Positions 31,996 to 41,227 of a stretch of DNA of 64,000 bases are shown one piece after another (the stretch's first letter is position 1; each line of letters begins with the position of its first letter). The notes under the pieces are model-generated. The model ran no database searches, had not been told where the DNA came from, and saw only the letters and a program-made list of their open reading frames with translations. Position numbers and translations under genes: made by a program. Source of the stretch: Streptosporangium album (GTDB taxonomy: Bacteria; Actinomycetota; Actinomycetes; Streptosporangiales; Streptosporangiaceae); assembly GCF_014203795.1 (NCBI RefSeq), contig NZ_JACHJU010000001.1, positions 868,001-932,000 of the forward strand. The letters are read 5' to 3'.

Positions 31996-33075
31996 ATGTC
32001 CTTCAGCACCGGCCGTTCGATCGCTGTTGTCCTCGGCACCCGACCAGAGATGATCAAACTGTCGGTGCTGATCACCCTGCTCGGCGACCAAGCGCGCGTG
32101 ATCCACACCGGCCAGCACTACGACCCGACGATGACGGGCGATTCGGCTTCCACCGTCCACCGTCCCCACCTGCAAATGAAAGTCGGCGGCCAGCACCGCG
32201 GCGTCCAGATCGGCGCCGCTACCGCCCAGCTCACCCAGGCGTGGCACGACGACCCGCCCGCGGCGGTCATCGTGCAGGGCGACACCAACGCGGCCCTGGC
32301 CGGCGCCCTGGCCGCCAACGCCATACATGTCCCACTCATCCACGTTGAAGCGGGACTGCGCAGCCACGACCGCGCGATGCCCGAAGAACACAACCGCATC
32401 GTCATCGACCACCTCGCCGACCTGTGCTGCGCGGTGACGTCGCAGAACGTCGCGAACCTGTGGGCCGAAGGCATCCCCGACAGCCGGATCGTGCTGACCG
32501 GCAACCCCATCGTGGAGGCAGTCCACCTGACAGAGAGAGATCACGCCGCAGCGCTGCGCCTCACCGCTCCGCTGGGCGGCGAACCCTACGCGGTGTCCAC
32601 ACTGCACCGGCCAGAAAACGTTGACGACCCCGACCGGCTCCGCCGCATGCTGACCAGCCTCGCCACGCTCGACCTGCCGGTTCTGCTGGTGATCCACCCA
32701 CGCACCCGGCAGCGGGTGCAGCAGTTCGGCCTCAGCGATCTCTTGGCCCAGCTGCACGTCCCCGACCCACTCAGCTACCCGGCGTTCCTCGCGCTCGCCG
32801 AACAAGCCTCCTTGCTGATCTCCGGCTCAGGAGGCATCCAGGAGGAGGCCGGCATCCTCGGGGTGCGTCTGCTCGTGCTGCGCCGATCCACCGAACGCCC
32901 AGAAGCCCTGAGCGCGGACTGCGCGCTGATTCCCCAGCCCGAACAGCTCCCCGCACTCGCCCGGTCGATGGCCAAACTGGGTAAGCCGTCGCCGGGCGTC
33001 ACCCCGTTCGGCGACGGCCAGGCTTCCACGCACATCGCGGATCTCACCGACATGCTTGCCACGAGCGCGCCCTGA
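31996..33075 (+). CDS. wecB: UDP-N-acetylglucosamine 2-epimerase, non-hydrolysing
   Basis: A 359-residue GT-B-fold enzyme converting UDP-GlcNAc to UDP-ManNAc for cell-surface polysaccharide synthesis. Conserved blocks: SIAVVLGTRPEMIKLSVLI, HTGQHYDPTMT, VQGDTNAALAGALAA, HVEAGLRSHDRAMPEEHNR, STLHRPENVDD and LISGSGGIQEEAGILG. The ATG at 31996 follows a GGAAAGGA ribosome site. The internal LQMKVGGQHRGVQIG region is less usual. No other capsule or teichoic acid genes are adjacent, so it may be a duplicate or relocated copy. A strong terminator follows. Confidence 0.88.
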   Translation: MSFSTGRSIAVVLGTRPEMIKLSVLITLLGDQARVIHTGQHYDPTMTGDSASTVHRPHLQMKVGGQHRGVQIGAATAQLTQAWHDDPPAAVIVQGDTNAALAGALAANAIHVPLIHVEAGLRSHDRAMPEEHNRIVIDHLADLCCAVTSQNVANLWAEGIPDSRIVLTGNPIVEAVHLTERDHAAALRLTAPLGGEPYAVSTLHRPENVDDPDRLRRMLTSLATLDLPVLLVIHPRTRQRVQQFGLSDLLAQLHVPDPLSYPAFLALAEQASLLISGSGGIQEEAGILGVRLLVLRRSTERPEALSADCALIPQPEQLPALARSMAKLGKPSPGVTPFGDGQASTHIADLTDMLATSAP

Positions 33076-33104
33076 CCCCCGGATGCCCGCCCTACAACGT
33101 GAAT

Positions 33105-33147
33105 AACGCCCGCCCGGTCGCCGAAGGGAGAAGACCGAGCGGGCGTT
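33105..33147. terminator. Bidirectional terminator after the epimerase
   Basis: AACGCCCGCCCGGTC (33105-33119) pairs with GACCGAGCGGGCGTT (33133-33147) over 15 bp with one mismatch and a 13-nt loop, followed by CTCTTGCTCTG. It separates the convergent epimerase and tail-fibre-type genes. Confidence 0.8.
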
Positions 33148-33184
33148 CTCTTGCTCTGTCAGGCCTTGGCCGCTTCCCGCAGCT

Positions 33185-33753
33185 TCATGCGGGCCTTGTG
33201 CCAGTCAGTGCGGCGAGTATCTGTTCGAGGTCGGTGATGCGGCGGTGCAGGGCCTGGATGGCCACCAGAGCAACACCGTTGGCATCGACACCGGGGATCA
33301 TGGTGTCGGTGTCGCCCAGGCCGAAGGTGGCATGCCAGTCCTGGGCCATGGGCCCCAGGTGCCGGACGTGGTCGGGTTCCCACTCGTACCGCCAGCTGCT
33401 GATGGGCAGGCCCGCGACCTTGTCCAGGATGTCGTACCCGTTGACCGGCTCGGCGGTCAACGCCCGTTCCGCAACCGCGATGCCGGGTGGCGGGGGCTGC
33501 GCGTAAGGAGGTGGGGCTGTTTGGCGGCTCGAACGGTCCCATCGACTCCGCCAGGCGCGGAATGCTCTCACCGATCCCAGCAAACGGGGGTGACAGCGGT
33601 CTTGACATTGCGGTCGCTGAACAGGAGTGAACCAAGCGGAACCCAGGCTTGCACGGCGACGTCGGCATGGGCAGGGACGGCGGCCAAGGCTGCCATCCCG
33701 GTGGTGGTCAGGAAGCCGGACAGCAGAGTGATGATCCGGGTTCGTGTGGACAT
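33185..33753 (-). pseudogene. Exported tail-fibre/peptidase S74-type protein, frameshifted
   Basis: From ATG 33753 there is a signal peptide (MSTRTRIITLLSGFLTTTGM, cleavage near PAHA) and LGSLLFSDRNVKTAVTPVCW, ending in an early stop. In another frame the protein resumes PVNGYDILDKVAGLPISSWR, YEWEPDHVRHLGPMAQDWHA and DANGVALVAIQALHRRITDL. SDRNVKT together with HLGPMAQD and DANGVAL is the S74 intramolecular-chaperone pattern found at the ends of phage tail spikes and some actinobacterial surface proteins. A frame change near 33570 separates the two parts, so the gene is broken or the base call there is wrong. Confidence 0.7.
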
Positions 33754-33841
33754 GAGATCGCTGGTCCTTTCGATCGGTGCGCCCGGTCATGGGCGCACCG
33801 GCAGGATGCCCCATCTCCAACTCATTGTAAATAGATAGCCA

Positions 33842-34300
33842 CGTGGAGTAATAATCGACAGGAGTGGATCGGCCGTCCGGAGAACCAGCCGACGTCCGGA
33901 GAGTTGGCGTCTGCGGCGTAGCAGGCGCGGTGCGCGGCGATCACGTCGCCAGGAACCCTGATAGTCGGCCATGGCATCTCCCCCGGGTGGTGCAGGTACC
34001 GGGCGATGATGCCGCGTTGGCGCAGATAGGTACGGTTGGCGTGGGAGGAGTACGCCTTGTCGGCGGCCACCGCGCCCGGGCGGGTGCGCGGGCGGCCGAT
34101 GAGCAGGCGGACCTTGACGCGGGCCAGGACGGCGCGAAACTGCGGGCTGTCTCCGGCTTTGGCCCGGAGTCAGAGCGAAGGACAGCGGACGGCATCGCCG
34201 GTCGGCGGACAGGTGGACCTTGCTGGTCAGCCCACCCCGCGAACGACCCAGCCGGGCCACCGTCAGCCGGATCCTGCGCCGCAGTCTTAGGGCGCGCAGA
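33842..34300 (-). pseudogene. IS5-family transposase remnant
   Basis: The minus strand reads LGRSRGGLTSKVHLSADRRC and RPLSFALTPGQ, then in shifted frames VAADKAYSSHANRTYLRQRG and PWPTIRVPGD. These are the central and C-terminal blocks of IS5-group DDE transposases (SRGGLTSKVH is a signature), broken by at least two frame changes and lacking the C-terminal E-block. Confidence 0.75.
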
Positions 34301-34303
34301 GAA

Positions 34304-34760
34304 TTAACACGCTTGTTTGATCTCGGTCCTCGCTATGTCGTGGCCCTCGGCGAGGAAGGCGGCGACATCCGACGGTGTGCGGAACCGTGCGGTGGAGGGC
34401 GTGATGATGTGTCTGTGCTGGTCCAGGAGGGGGCGGACATCCCTGACCGCGCGGCTGATGGCGGCCCTGTCGAGGTTGAACAGTTCTCCCACGAGCTCCT
34501 GGGTCCCGACTTTACGCAGGTAGAGGATGGTGGCCAGGATTCGGTCGGCGGCCGAGAGCTTGTTCTTGGCTCCGGCTCCGGGGGCGCGGTGGCGGTCGTG
34601 GCCGCGTCGGGTACGGCGATCGTCTTCGCGGCAGGCCCCCAGTGGGCCGGTCAGTTCGGCGATCAGGTCATCGAGCTGCCGGCCCCGACGATGACGAGCC
34701 CTGCCCTGGAGCCGGTCAGGAAATCAGCCACCGGTCACCTCTCCTGCAGTCGCGATCACG
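34304..34760 (-). pseudogene. Transposase N-terminal HTH remnant
   Basis: Without a usable start, the minus strand reads LDDLIAELTGPLGACREDDR, KNKLSAADRILATILYLRKV and GELFNLDRAAISRAVRDVRP to a stop at 34304. This is the N-terminal helix-turn-helix region of an IS5/DDE_Tnp_4-type transposase; the catalytic core is missing. Confidence 0.6.
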
Positions 34761-34861
34761 GTGTCCTGCTCCTAGGGTGTCATCTGGTGGTAGAGCGGCA
34801 AGGTCAGCGAGTTCCGGGTGACCTGCTCGGCGGCGGGCAGCGGAGCGTTCTGCGGGCTGGG

Positions 34862-35596
34862 CTACAAGCCGATTCTGGCCAACTCCTCCCGGAGCCGTGC
34901 CGGGGGCAGGTGCGGTACCGTCGCCTCCTTGACTTCGGGCAGGTTGAAGACCAATGCGTCACTGTCCAGATGGAGCCCGGCCGGACCGGTGGCGCCGTCG
35001 AAGCTGCGCGACTCGCCGTTGTAGTAGCCGCCCCTGCCATACCGCAGGCGGATGTCTCGCACCCCGGGCCGGGCTTTGGTCAGGCAGGCGCCCATGGGCA
35101 GGCCGTTCACGGTCCGGGCGAGCTCGGTGTGCGCGTTTCCCGCAACAACCAGCGTGGGCGCGGTGGTTTCCAGGACCTTGGCGGCCATGCCCGCGTCGCG
35201 AGCGGACCAGTCGCCGGTGAAGTACCGCATCGAGTCGAACAGCATCACCGGCAGCGGGCCGAGTTCGCCGAGCACGGCGAAGTGACCCGCGGTGATCCGG
35301 CCGTCGCCCAGCCACCAGAACGGGTGATCGGCCGGCGTGCCGTCTCGTAAGAACCCGGTGAGTTCCTCCGGCCACTCCAGTGCCAGGTTGTCCAGCCCGA
35401 GCAAGCGCATAAGCGTGAGGATGACCAGCGGGTTCTCCCTGACGCCGTGCACCTCGCCGAGCAGCAGTAGCCCGGAGTCGGCAAGGGATCGGCGGGCGGC
35501 GGTAAGCGCGTCGGGCTCGACGGGCAGGTCGAACTCCTCGACCTCGAACGCGGCGATAGCGCGTAGCAGGTCGTCCATGATCTGCACTGACGGCAT
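34862..35596 (-). CDS. ChaN/erythromycin-esterase-like protein
   Basis: About 244 residues from the ATG at 35596 (MPSVQIMDDLLRAIAAFEVE); an ATG at 35578 and one at 35632 are alternatives, but a -10-like CATTAT just before 35596 suggests a leaderless start there. Motifs LLLGEVHGVRENPLVILTLM, GLDNLALEWPEELTGFLRD and PTLVVAGNAHTELARTVNGL resemble the histidine-glutamate active-site pattern of the EreA/ChaN superfamily (G-E-x-H ... G-N-x-H). Members act as hydrolases or haem-binding lipoproteins; the exact activity here is not known. It has no signal peptide. Confidence 0.65.
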   Translation of the reverse strand: MPSVQIMDDLLRAIAAFEVEEFDLPVEPDALTAARRSLADSGLLLLGEVHGVRENPLVILTLMRLLGLDNLALEWPEELTGFLRDGTPADHPFWWLGDGRITAGHFAVLGELGPLPVMLFDSMRYFTGDWSARDAGMAAKVLETTAPTLVVAGNAHTELARTVNGLPMGACLTKARPGVRDIRLRYGRGGYYNGESRSFDGATGPAGLHLDSDALVFNLPEVKEATVPHLPPARLREELARIGL

Positions 35597-35687
35597 TTTC
35601 CCGATAATGAATATGCCGTGCCAGGAGGTCAAGCAGTCCCCGGCCCGATTCAGATGGACATGGACGAGGTTCTGGCCGGCGGCGATC

Positions 35688-36860
35688 TCAAACCAGCCAG
35701 CCGCGGCGACGTAGCGCCCCTGAACGCTGGCTGCACCACGGCGAGCAGTACAGCCGCGCCCGGACCAGTCCTTGGTCGGGTATGGGTTGGGCGCAGACCC
35801 GGCAGCAGCCGGCCGTGATGACGGGTGCGAGGCCGGTCAGCAGCCGTTCAACGCTGGCCAGCTGGCCGGGTAGTGGGTCGTCATCAGCGCGGCAGCCGGT
35901 GGCGCCCAGGTCGGCCAGCAGCCGGGCGAACAGCGCGCGCAGCTCGGTCAGGTCGCGTCGGCGGACGCCCAGCAAGGCCAGGTAGTCCTCGATCGGCCAG
36001 GTAATCAGGGCGCCGGCGCGGGTGAGATAGACCCCCACCGCGTCGATGCCGTACCGGTCGCTGAAATCCATCAGGGTGTAGCCCAGCAACTGCTGGATGG
36101 TGACCAGGCTGAAAGCGTGCACATTGCGGGTGCTTTTGACCTCGAGCAGGATCCCGTCCGCGATCAGGTCGGCGTCGGCCGAGACGTAGGTGCTGCCGTC
36201 GAAGGTCGGCCCGGGCCGGCATCTGCTCGGTTCGGTGGTGGCTCTGAGCTGCCCCAACGGCCCCTCCTCGGCGGCGTGCAGTTGGGCGAGCACGTCGTCG
36301 ATCAGATGGCGGTGCGGCACAGCCAGCAGCATCTCCAAGGACAGCTCACCGGACGCGGAGAAGGCGGTCGCACCCAGCGGGGTGTCGGGGAAAGCGAAAG
36401 GGTTGCGGTAGTTCAAGGCGTACCAGGCCGCGGCCAGCAGCATCCGCGCCAGACGTTCTTCGTCTTCGTCGGTACGCAGCATCGGGGTGCGTCGATCGGC
36501 CAGGGCCAGGCCGGCAACGGTGGTCGCGATCCGCTCGGCGAGTTGGTGGCCGACCTCGGCCAGGTTCTGCCAAATGCGTCCGCGCGGGGAGTTCGCGGCG
36601 GGTCCGCACAACGCGATGCCCGCCATCGTGGCAGCGTCGACCGGGGCGGCGCAGGTGAAAGCCAACCGTAGCCGCTGGTCAACAGCGGTGCCCACGGTGC
36701 CAGCCTCATACCCCACCCCATCGCCGGGCAGGATCAAGGGACGGGCTGGGAGCCGGGCCCGGTAGGTAGCGCGCAGGGGGCGGCTGCCCGCGGACAACTC
36801 CTGGTCCAAAAAGCGCCGCAGCGGGGTGCGCGGTGATGCCAGCCCCTGGGTGAGGCTCAT
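35688..36860 (-). CDS. PD-(D/E)XK nuclease-like protein with zinc-finger tail
   Basis: A 390-residue protein from ATG 36860 (MSLTQGLASPRTPLRRFLDQ). The N-terminal two thirds are helical with no known domain. Near residues 230-250, STYVSADADLIADGILLEVK followed by STRN has the D...ExK arrangement of PD-(D/E)XK nucleases; VTIQQLLGYTLM and GVYLTRAGALITWPIEDYLA complete a typical core. The C-terminus carries a treble-clef-like zinc site CCRVCAQPIP ... LYCSPWCSQR. Such enzymes cut or process DNA in restriction, repair or defence; which applies is not known. Neighbours are hypothetical genes in this IS-rich zone. Confidence 0.65.
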   Translation of the reverse strand: MSLTQGLASPRTPLRRFLDQELSAGSRPLRATYRARLPARPLILPGDGVGYEAGTVGTAVDQRLRLAFTCAAPVDAATMAGIALCGPAANSPRGRIWQNLAEVGHQLAERIATTVAGLALADRRTPMLRTDEDEERLARMLLAAAWYALNYRNPFAFPDTPLGATAFSASGELSLEMLLAVPHRHLIDDVLAQLHAAEEGPLGQLRATTEPSRCRPGPTFDGSTYVSADADLIADGILLEVKSTRNVHAFSLVTIQQLLGYTLMDFSDRYGIDAVGVYLTRAGALITWPIEDYLALLGVRRRDLTELRALFARLLADLGATGCRADDDPLPGQLASVERLLTGLAPVITAGCCRVCAQPIPDQGLVRARLYCSPWCSQRSGALRRRGWLV

Positions 36861-37219
36861 TCTTCGACGGTAGGTGGTGCCCGGTGATGGGCCGCACCCG
36901 GGGCGCTCATCCCTGTGGCTGACCTGCAGCCCATGCGGGGCGTAGAAGCAGAGGCGAGCCACAGCGAGGCGCCCCTTTACCGGCCGGTAGCGAGGGTCAT
37001 TGCCCTGTCGGGCTTACGTGGTCTGTCTTCATGCAAGGGGGCTACCCGAGATGCCCCGCAGGTCGTGGGTGACGGCAGTGGGTCACTTGCGAGCGCGTCG
37101 GCCAGTGGTGCGCAGGTCACGGATTTGTGATCTCATCGGTTTGCGCGTTCAGATTAACCGCGCCGGCTGTCTGTGAGACGGTGCGGGTGTTTTCCTTATC
37201 CGCACCGAGGAGCCGCGCG

Positions 37220-37810
37220 ATGGTGGTTCGAGATGTGTACTTCCTCGCCCTTCACGAGCCCTACCTCTCTCCGGAGCACTCCGTAGCGATCAACGCCACG
37301 CTCGTGCACGCGCTGACGCTGCTGCATCCGGCCGTTCCTCAGCCTGAGGGTGGGTTGATGTACCGCTGCCTGACCGAGTTTCCTGATCGGAGCCCAGGAT
37401 GTGTGGTGCCGTTGTCGACGTTGACCTTCGAGTTGGACGGCGGACAGGGCTGGGATCGGATCGGTGACTGGGAGCAGGTGGTGCAGGCCGTGGTCACGCT
37501 GGCACGCGCCAGGCGGTGCGATGCCATGCCCCTGGGGCTGCCTCAGGCGGCGGCCGTGCTTTTGGCCAATGGCCCTACCACCATCACCACCCTGTATTCC
37601 ACCGACGGCACGCGATCACAGGCCGATCCAGTCGAACGGCAGTGGCACGTGGATGAGCTCACCGCTTTGGTTCGTGAGTTCATCACGCAAGGCGCGTTCT
37701 GGCCGGGGGAGGGCATCCTGCCGCCGCCCGAACACCCCGCAGCTCTGCCGTACAAGCCCTACAAGCCGGGCTTGCGCGGGTTTCGGTTCAGCAGCGAGAT
37801 GGAACCGTAA
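37220..37810 (+). CDS. Hypothetical protein, opposite the PD-(D/E)XK gene
   Basis: A 196-residue protein; ATG 37220 is chosen because GAGGAG lies 8 nt upstream. It begins MVVRDVYFLALHEPYLSPEH and contains PLSTLTFELDGGQGWDRIGD, WEQVVQAVVTLARARRCDAM and HVDELTALVREFITQGAFWP. It is soluble, mixed alpha/beta, with no recognised family. It is divergent from the PD-(D/E)XK gene, with a 360-bp gap that holds no other gene, so a shared regulatory region is possible. Confidence 0.55.
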   Translation: MVVRDVYFLALHEPYLSPEHSVAINATLVHALTLLHPAVPQPEGGLMYRCLTEFPDRSPGCVVPLSTLTFELDGGQGWDRIGDWEQVVQAVVTLARARRCDAMPLGLPQAAAVLLANGPTTITTLYSTDGTRSQADPVERQWHVDELTALVREFITQGAFWPGEGILPPPEHPAALPYKPYKPGLRGFRFSSEMEP

Positions 37811-37940
37811 GCCCACAGTCGGCGCGCTCTGGTGAACGCCGGCCAGCCGGACGCGCCAGCGGGTGAAGGCAGGTCTGCGGGACGAGCAACCGCGATCCTC
37901 GGAACGTACCCGGGGAGCGCGCAATCGTCCACACTCCGCG

Positions 37941-38522
37941 TCATAGGGCCGCCGTGAACTCCCCGAACGGTACGGCCAGCCGCCGAAGATCGATCGCCCT
38001 TTTCTCCAGCTCGGCTATGACGGCGGCGTCGTGAGTCATCCACCCCCCGGACTGGAGCCCGATCTCACCATAATCGTGGATCAATGCCGTATGCCGGTCA
38101 AAGATGAGGAAATCAAAATGGTCTTCGTCGGGAAACCTCATGGCCGGGTCGCAGCGCACCACTTCGATGTTCTCACCGATCCTCACCCGGATCCGGTAGG
38201 CGACCAGCTCGTAGTCGAGGTAAGGCGTCAGCGGTTCCTGAACCAGGCGGATCCGCGCGTAGTCGATGCCCTTTTGCTCGACGTCCTCGTACAGTGACCT
38301 CTCGGCCTCCGACTCCTGCCGCAGCAATCTCTCGGCCTCCCGGACGTCACCCCGTTCATACGCGGCCTGGGACGTGGTCACCTCGCGCTCCCGATAGCTC
38401 TGCCAGCACTCAAGCTTGAGGAACCGTGACTCCGTCCGCGACCAGGCGTCCAGAAAGCACGTCCCGAACGCGTCGAGATCCAGCCGCCTGCCTGACCTTG
38501 TTGCCCACTGCGGGGGACGCAT
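37941..38522 (-). CDS. DUF6879 family protein
   Basis: A 193-residue protein matching the actinobacterial DUF6879 family across its length: LDAFGTCFLDAWSRTESRFL, ECWQSYREREVTTSQAAYER, IDYARIRLVQEPLTPYLDYE, EVVRCDPAMRFPDEDHFDFL and FDRHTALIHDYGEIGLQSGG. In many actinomycetes such proteins lie next to XRE regulators and DUF397 genes in multi-copy developmental-type modules; those partners are absent here, so this looks like an isolated copy. The biochemical role is unknown. The gene is intact. Confidence 0.85.
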   Translation of the reverse strand: MRPPQWATRSGRRLDLDAFGTCFLDAWSRTESRFLKLECWQSYREREVTTSQAAYERGDVREAERLLRQESEAERSLYEDVEQKGIDYARIRLVQEPLTPYLDYELVAYRIRVRIGENIEVVRCDPAMRFPDEDHFDFLIFDRHTALIHDYGEIGLQSGGWMTHDAAVIAELEKRAIDLRRLAVPFGEFTAAL

Positions 38523-38638
38523 CTACCGCTCCAGAATGTCGCTCTTCGCCGATTTCCTAACGAAGACTCTCGTGTATTACGCCCGGTACCGGAATGCCTC
38601 GCGGAGGTCGCGGGGGCTTCACTGTTCTCTGGGCGTGG

Positions 38639-39122
38639 TCAGGCGCGCACGTCGGCGCGTTCCCGGACGAGGCTGGCGGTGTCGGGGTACAGGTCGTAGA
38701 GGGCTTGCAGGGCAATGCCGGCCTGGGCGTCGGTGATGGGCGAGTCGAGCTGGCGTTGCACCGTGTCGCGGACGGCGGTGGCGAACTCCGGCGGCCAGGT
38801 GAGGGCCCGGAGTCCTTTGATAATGCCGGTGTGGGCGTCGACCAGGACGACCGACACGATCAGGTGCTTGCCCTCTGGGTCGATGGGGCCGCTTTGGTCG
38901 CGCGCCGTTTCGTCTCGGGTCACCTGGTAGGGGGTGTCGGCCCGCTGGAGCGTGCCGAACCGGAAGGCCAGGACCGCGATGCCGTCCAGTTCCACCCATG
39001 CCCACTGGGGCAGCCCGCCGCGGATCTCGTGGACCTCTGCGGCAGTGGGGCTGGGGTAGAACAGGGCCAGTTCGCACCCGTCCGGAGTGAGTCGCAGTTG
39101 CATGGCCTGTGGCCACTGCTTA
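38639..39122 (-). pseudogene. Hypothetical gene, 3' part (split by the nested IS5 element)
   Basis: The minus strand encodes QWPQAMQLRLTPDGCELALF, GLPQWAWVELDGIAVLAFRF and GKHLIVSVVLVDAHTGIIKG to a stop at 38639. Removing the 39123-43619 insertion and one TTA joins this in frame to MTYRYAVGEPYSQTRK at 43620-43666. The rejoined protein has about 175 residues. An internal ATG at 39103 could still give a 154-residue product. It was the third gene of the operon 44525-43729-43666. No family recognised. Confidence 0.75.
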
Positions 39123-39131
39123 GAGCCTGTT

Positions 39132-41159
39132 ACCCGGGTTCGACAGATGATTGTTCTACTAGGGGCATCAATGCCTGCCTGAACAGCGGAAACGCCTAGG
39201 GCGCGCCGGAAGGGCGTGTCACTAGGCGTGCAGGTGGTCGCGAGGCGGGACTCGGGCCGGCGGTCAGTCGGCGACGGCCAGATCGAGGATTTTCTTGGGC
39301 GCGGGGACGTCGAGGGCGGTGAACAGGTCGCGCTGGGGCTTGGTGAGCTCGGTGGACTGGCGGAAGGTGCCCGAGGGGCCGGTGTAGGCGATGACGTGCA
39401 GGCGCTGCAGTTCGGCGCGCAGCGTGGTCCAGGTCTGGCCGGTGGCGTTCTCGGCGACGCGGATCAGCAGCAGGGCGAGCCAGCAGAGCAGGACATGGGC
39501 GCGGATGCGGTCTTCGCGGCGGTGGTAGACGGGCCGCAGGTCGATGATCGATTTCATGTCGCGCCAGCCTCGTTCCACCTGCAGGAGTTGCTTGTATCCA
39601 AGCGCGACATCCTCGGGGCTCAGGCTGGGGTCGCTGCAGCGCAGCAGGTACTTGCCGTCCAGGTTCGTCTCGCGTTCGATCTTCGCGCGGTCGACGCGGA
39701 GTAGTCCACCGGGCGTCTGGCGTAGGAAACGGTGCAGGCCTGGCTTGGTGGAGATGACTCCGGCGAGCTCGGCTCGTTTGGTGCGGCTGAGGGTGTCGGT
39801 GCCGTCGATCATCTCGGTCAGCTGGGAGATGAGTTGCTCACGGACGGCGGCATCGCGGACGGCCTGATCGGGGTTATAGCAGATGATGAAGCGGTCAGCC
39901 GATCCGATCTTCACCTCTTTGACCTGCAGGTTGTCGGCGACGGTGGCATAGCGGCCCTGCCGGGACAGGGCCGTCTTGGCCTCGGCGGTGCCCGAGCGGA
40001 GCTTCTCGCCGATGATGTAGCCGGTGCCCCCTTGCATCAGAGCCTTGCGGTTCGTGGCGGAGGAGAAGCCTCGATCGGCCACGTAGATGACCTTGGACAG
40101 CGTCCATTCGCGCAGGTCGTCGCGGACCTGGCGGATGAGGGCCGAATCGCCGGTAGCGCCCGGCCAGGACCAGACCCGCACCGGAATGCCGTCGCGGGTC
40201 ACCGCCATGCCGACCACGACCTGCGGGAGATCAGGCCGTGAGTCCTTGCTCTTGCCGTAGGAGCGGAACCCGCGCAGCTTCACCTTCTCCCCGGCGCCGT
40301 CTGGGTTGTCGTCGCCGGTGGCGGACGGGCCGGCGGGCTGGTCGAGGAGGCGGCCTCGCTCGTCGCGAGCGACGGGCTCATCGGCCTGATCGGTCTCGAA
40401 ATACGTGCTGGTCGTATCGAAGAAGATCAAGTCGACTTCGAGGTTCAGCAGGTCGGTGACCTGGAAGTACACGTCCTTGGCCAGGACGGGTTCGATCTCG
40501 GCCAGCCAGTCCATTGCCCGGTGGCAGGCCTGCTCGTCGATGACGGTCAGGCCGTCGATGTGCACGTCGGAGTTGATCCACTCGGTCGCGGCCGGCTTGG
40601 ACGACGGCGCGAGCGCCCGGTTGGCGACCAGCGCGAACAGCGTCCGCTCGGCTCGGGCGTCCATCCGCCGCCCGGCCAGCAGCCGCTTCATCGTGGCGTC
40701 GATGCCCAGCCGTCGCCACAGCCCGTCGAGCATGTGGGTGCCGCCCAGCGGGCGTGCCTCCAGGAATTCCAGTCCCGCCGGGGCGCTCAACACTGCGGCA
40801 CGGTCCGGATCGAGCAGTCGGCCTAGCGACACGACCAGCCGCTCGATCGCGGCCCGGTCCAACTGGTCGGCGCGGCCGAAGGAGTGCAGCACCTTGGTCC
40901 GGGACCGCTGCGCGTCGGCGTCCCACTCGTTGTGGGCCAGTTGGAGGTAGCGGATCTCCTGGCCATCCTTGGTCCGCCGGGTCGCAGTCTTCACGTACAT
41001 GCCACTAGACGATACCGCTATATCCCCGCGTAAATAGCCATCTTAGAGCGAAAGCGTGTCACTAGGCGATTTCGTTGTTTCCGCTAGCCGTGCGACCTGT
41101 GACCTGCACGTACAGATCCATAATGTCCCCGAAAGCCCGATGATCTGTCGAACCCGGGT
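39132..41159 (-). mobile_element. IS1634-family insertion sequence
   Basis: Ends ACCCGGGTTCGACAGATGAT (39132-39151) and the inverted ATGATCTGTCGAACCCGGGT (41140-41159) match at 19 of 20 positions. GTT occurs directly outside both ends (39129-39131 and 41160-41162), a possible short target duplication. The ~2.03-kb element contains one intact transposase gene and interrupts the left end of an IS5 element immediately after GAGCCTGTT. Confidence 0.85.
39264..41000 (-). CDS. IS1634-family transposase
   Basis: A 578-residue transposase of the IS1634 branch of the IS4 superfamily. The start MYVKTATRRTKDGQEIRYLQ is typical. DDE residues are expected in LIFFDTTSTYFETDQ (D), VIYVADRGFSSATNRKAL (D), and the C-terminal YKQLLQVERGWRDMKSIIDL (E). 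The IRAHVLLCWLALLLIRVAEN block is also characteristic. The gene is full length with no visible lesion, so the element is probably active. Confidence 0.92.
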   Translation of the reverse strand: MYVKTATRRTKDGQEIRYLQLAHNEWDADAQRSRTKVLHSFGRADQLDRAAIERLVVSLGRLLDPDRAAVLSAPAGLEFLEARPLGGTHMLDGLWRRLGIDATMKRLLAGRRMDARAERTLFALVANRALAPSSKPAATEWINSDVHIDGLTVIDEQACHRAMDWLAEIEPVLAKDVYFQVTDLLNLEVDLIFFDTTSTYFETDQADEPVARDERGRLLDQPAGPSATGDDNPDGAGEKVKLRGFRSYGKSKDSRPDLPQVVVGMAVTRDGIPVRVWSWPGATGDSALIRQVRDDLREWTLSKVIYVADRGFSSATNRKALMQGGTGYIIGEKLRSGTAEAKTALSRQGRYATVADNLQVKEVKIGSADRFIICYNPDQAVRDAAVREQLISQLTEMIDGTDTLSRTKRAELAGVISTKPGLHRFLRQTPGGLLRVDRAKIERETNLDGKYLLRCSDPSLSPEDVALGYKQLLQVERGWRDMKSIIDLRPVYHRREDRIRAHVLLCWLALLLIRVAENATGQTWTTLRAELQRLHVIAYTGPSGTFRQSTELTKPQRDLFTALDVPAPKKILDLAVAD

Positions 41160-41227
41160 GTTAGCGATCGGTTTGGGTGGGTTGGTGTGTCGGCTCTGGA
41201 GACAGGAGAGGGCTTCTGGTAGACGAC

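Noticed and set aside
39211..41064. CGTGTCACTAGGCG occurring on both sides inside the IS1634 element
   Set aside because: The copies are in direct orientation and lie inside the real 20-bp inverted ends, so they are not the element's termini.
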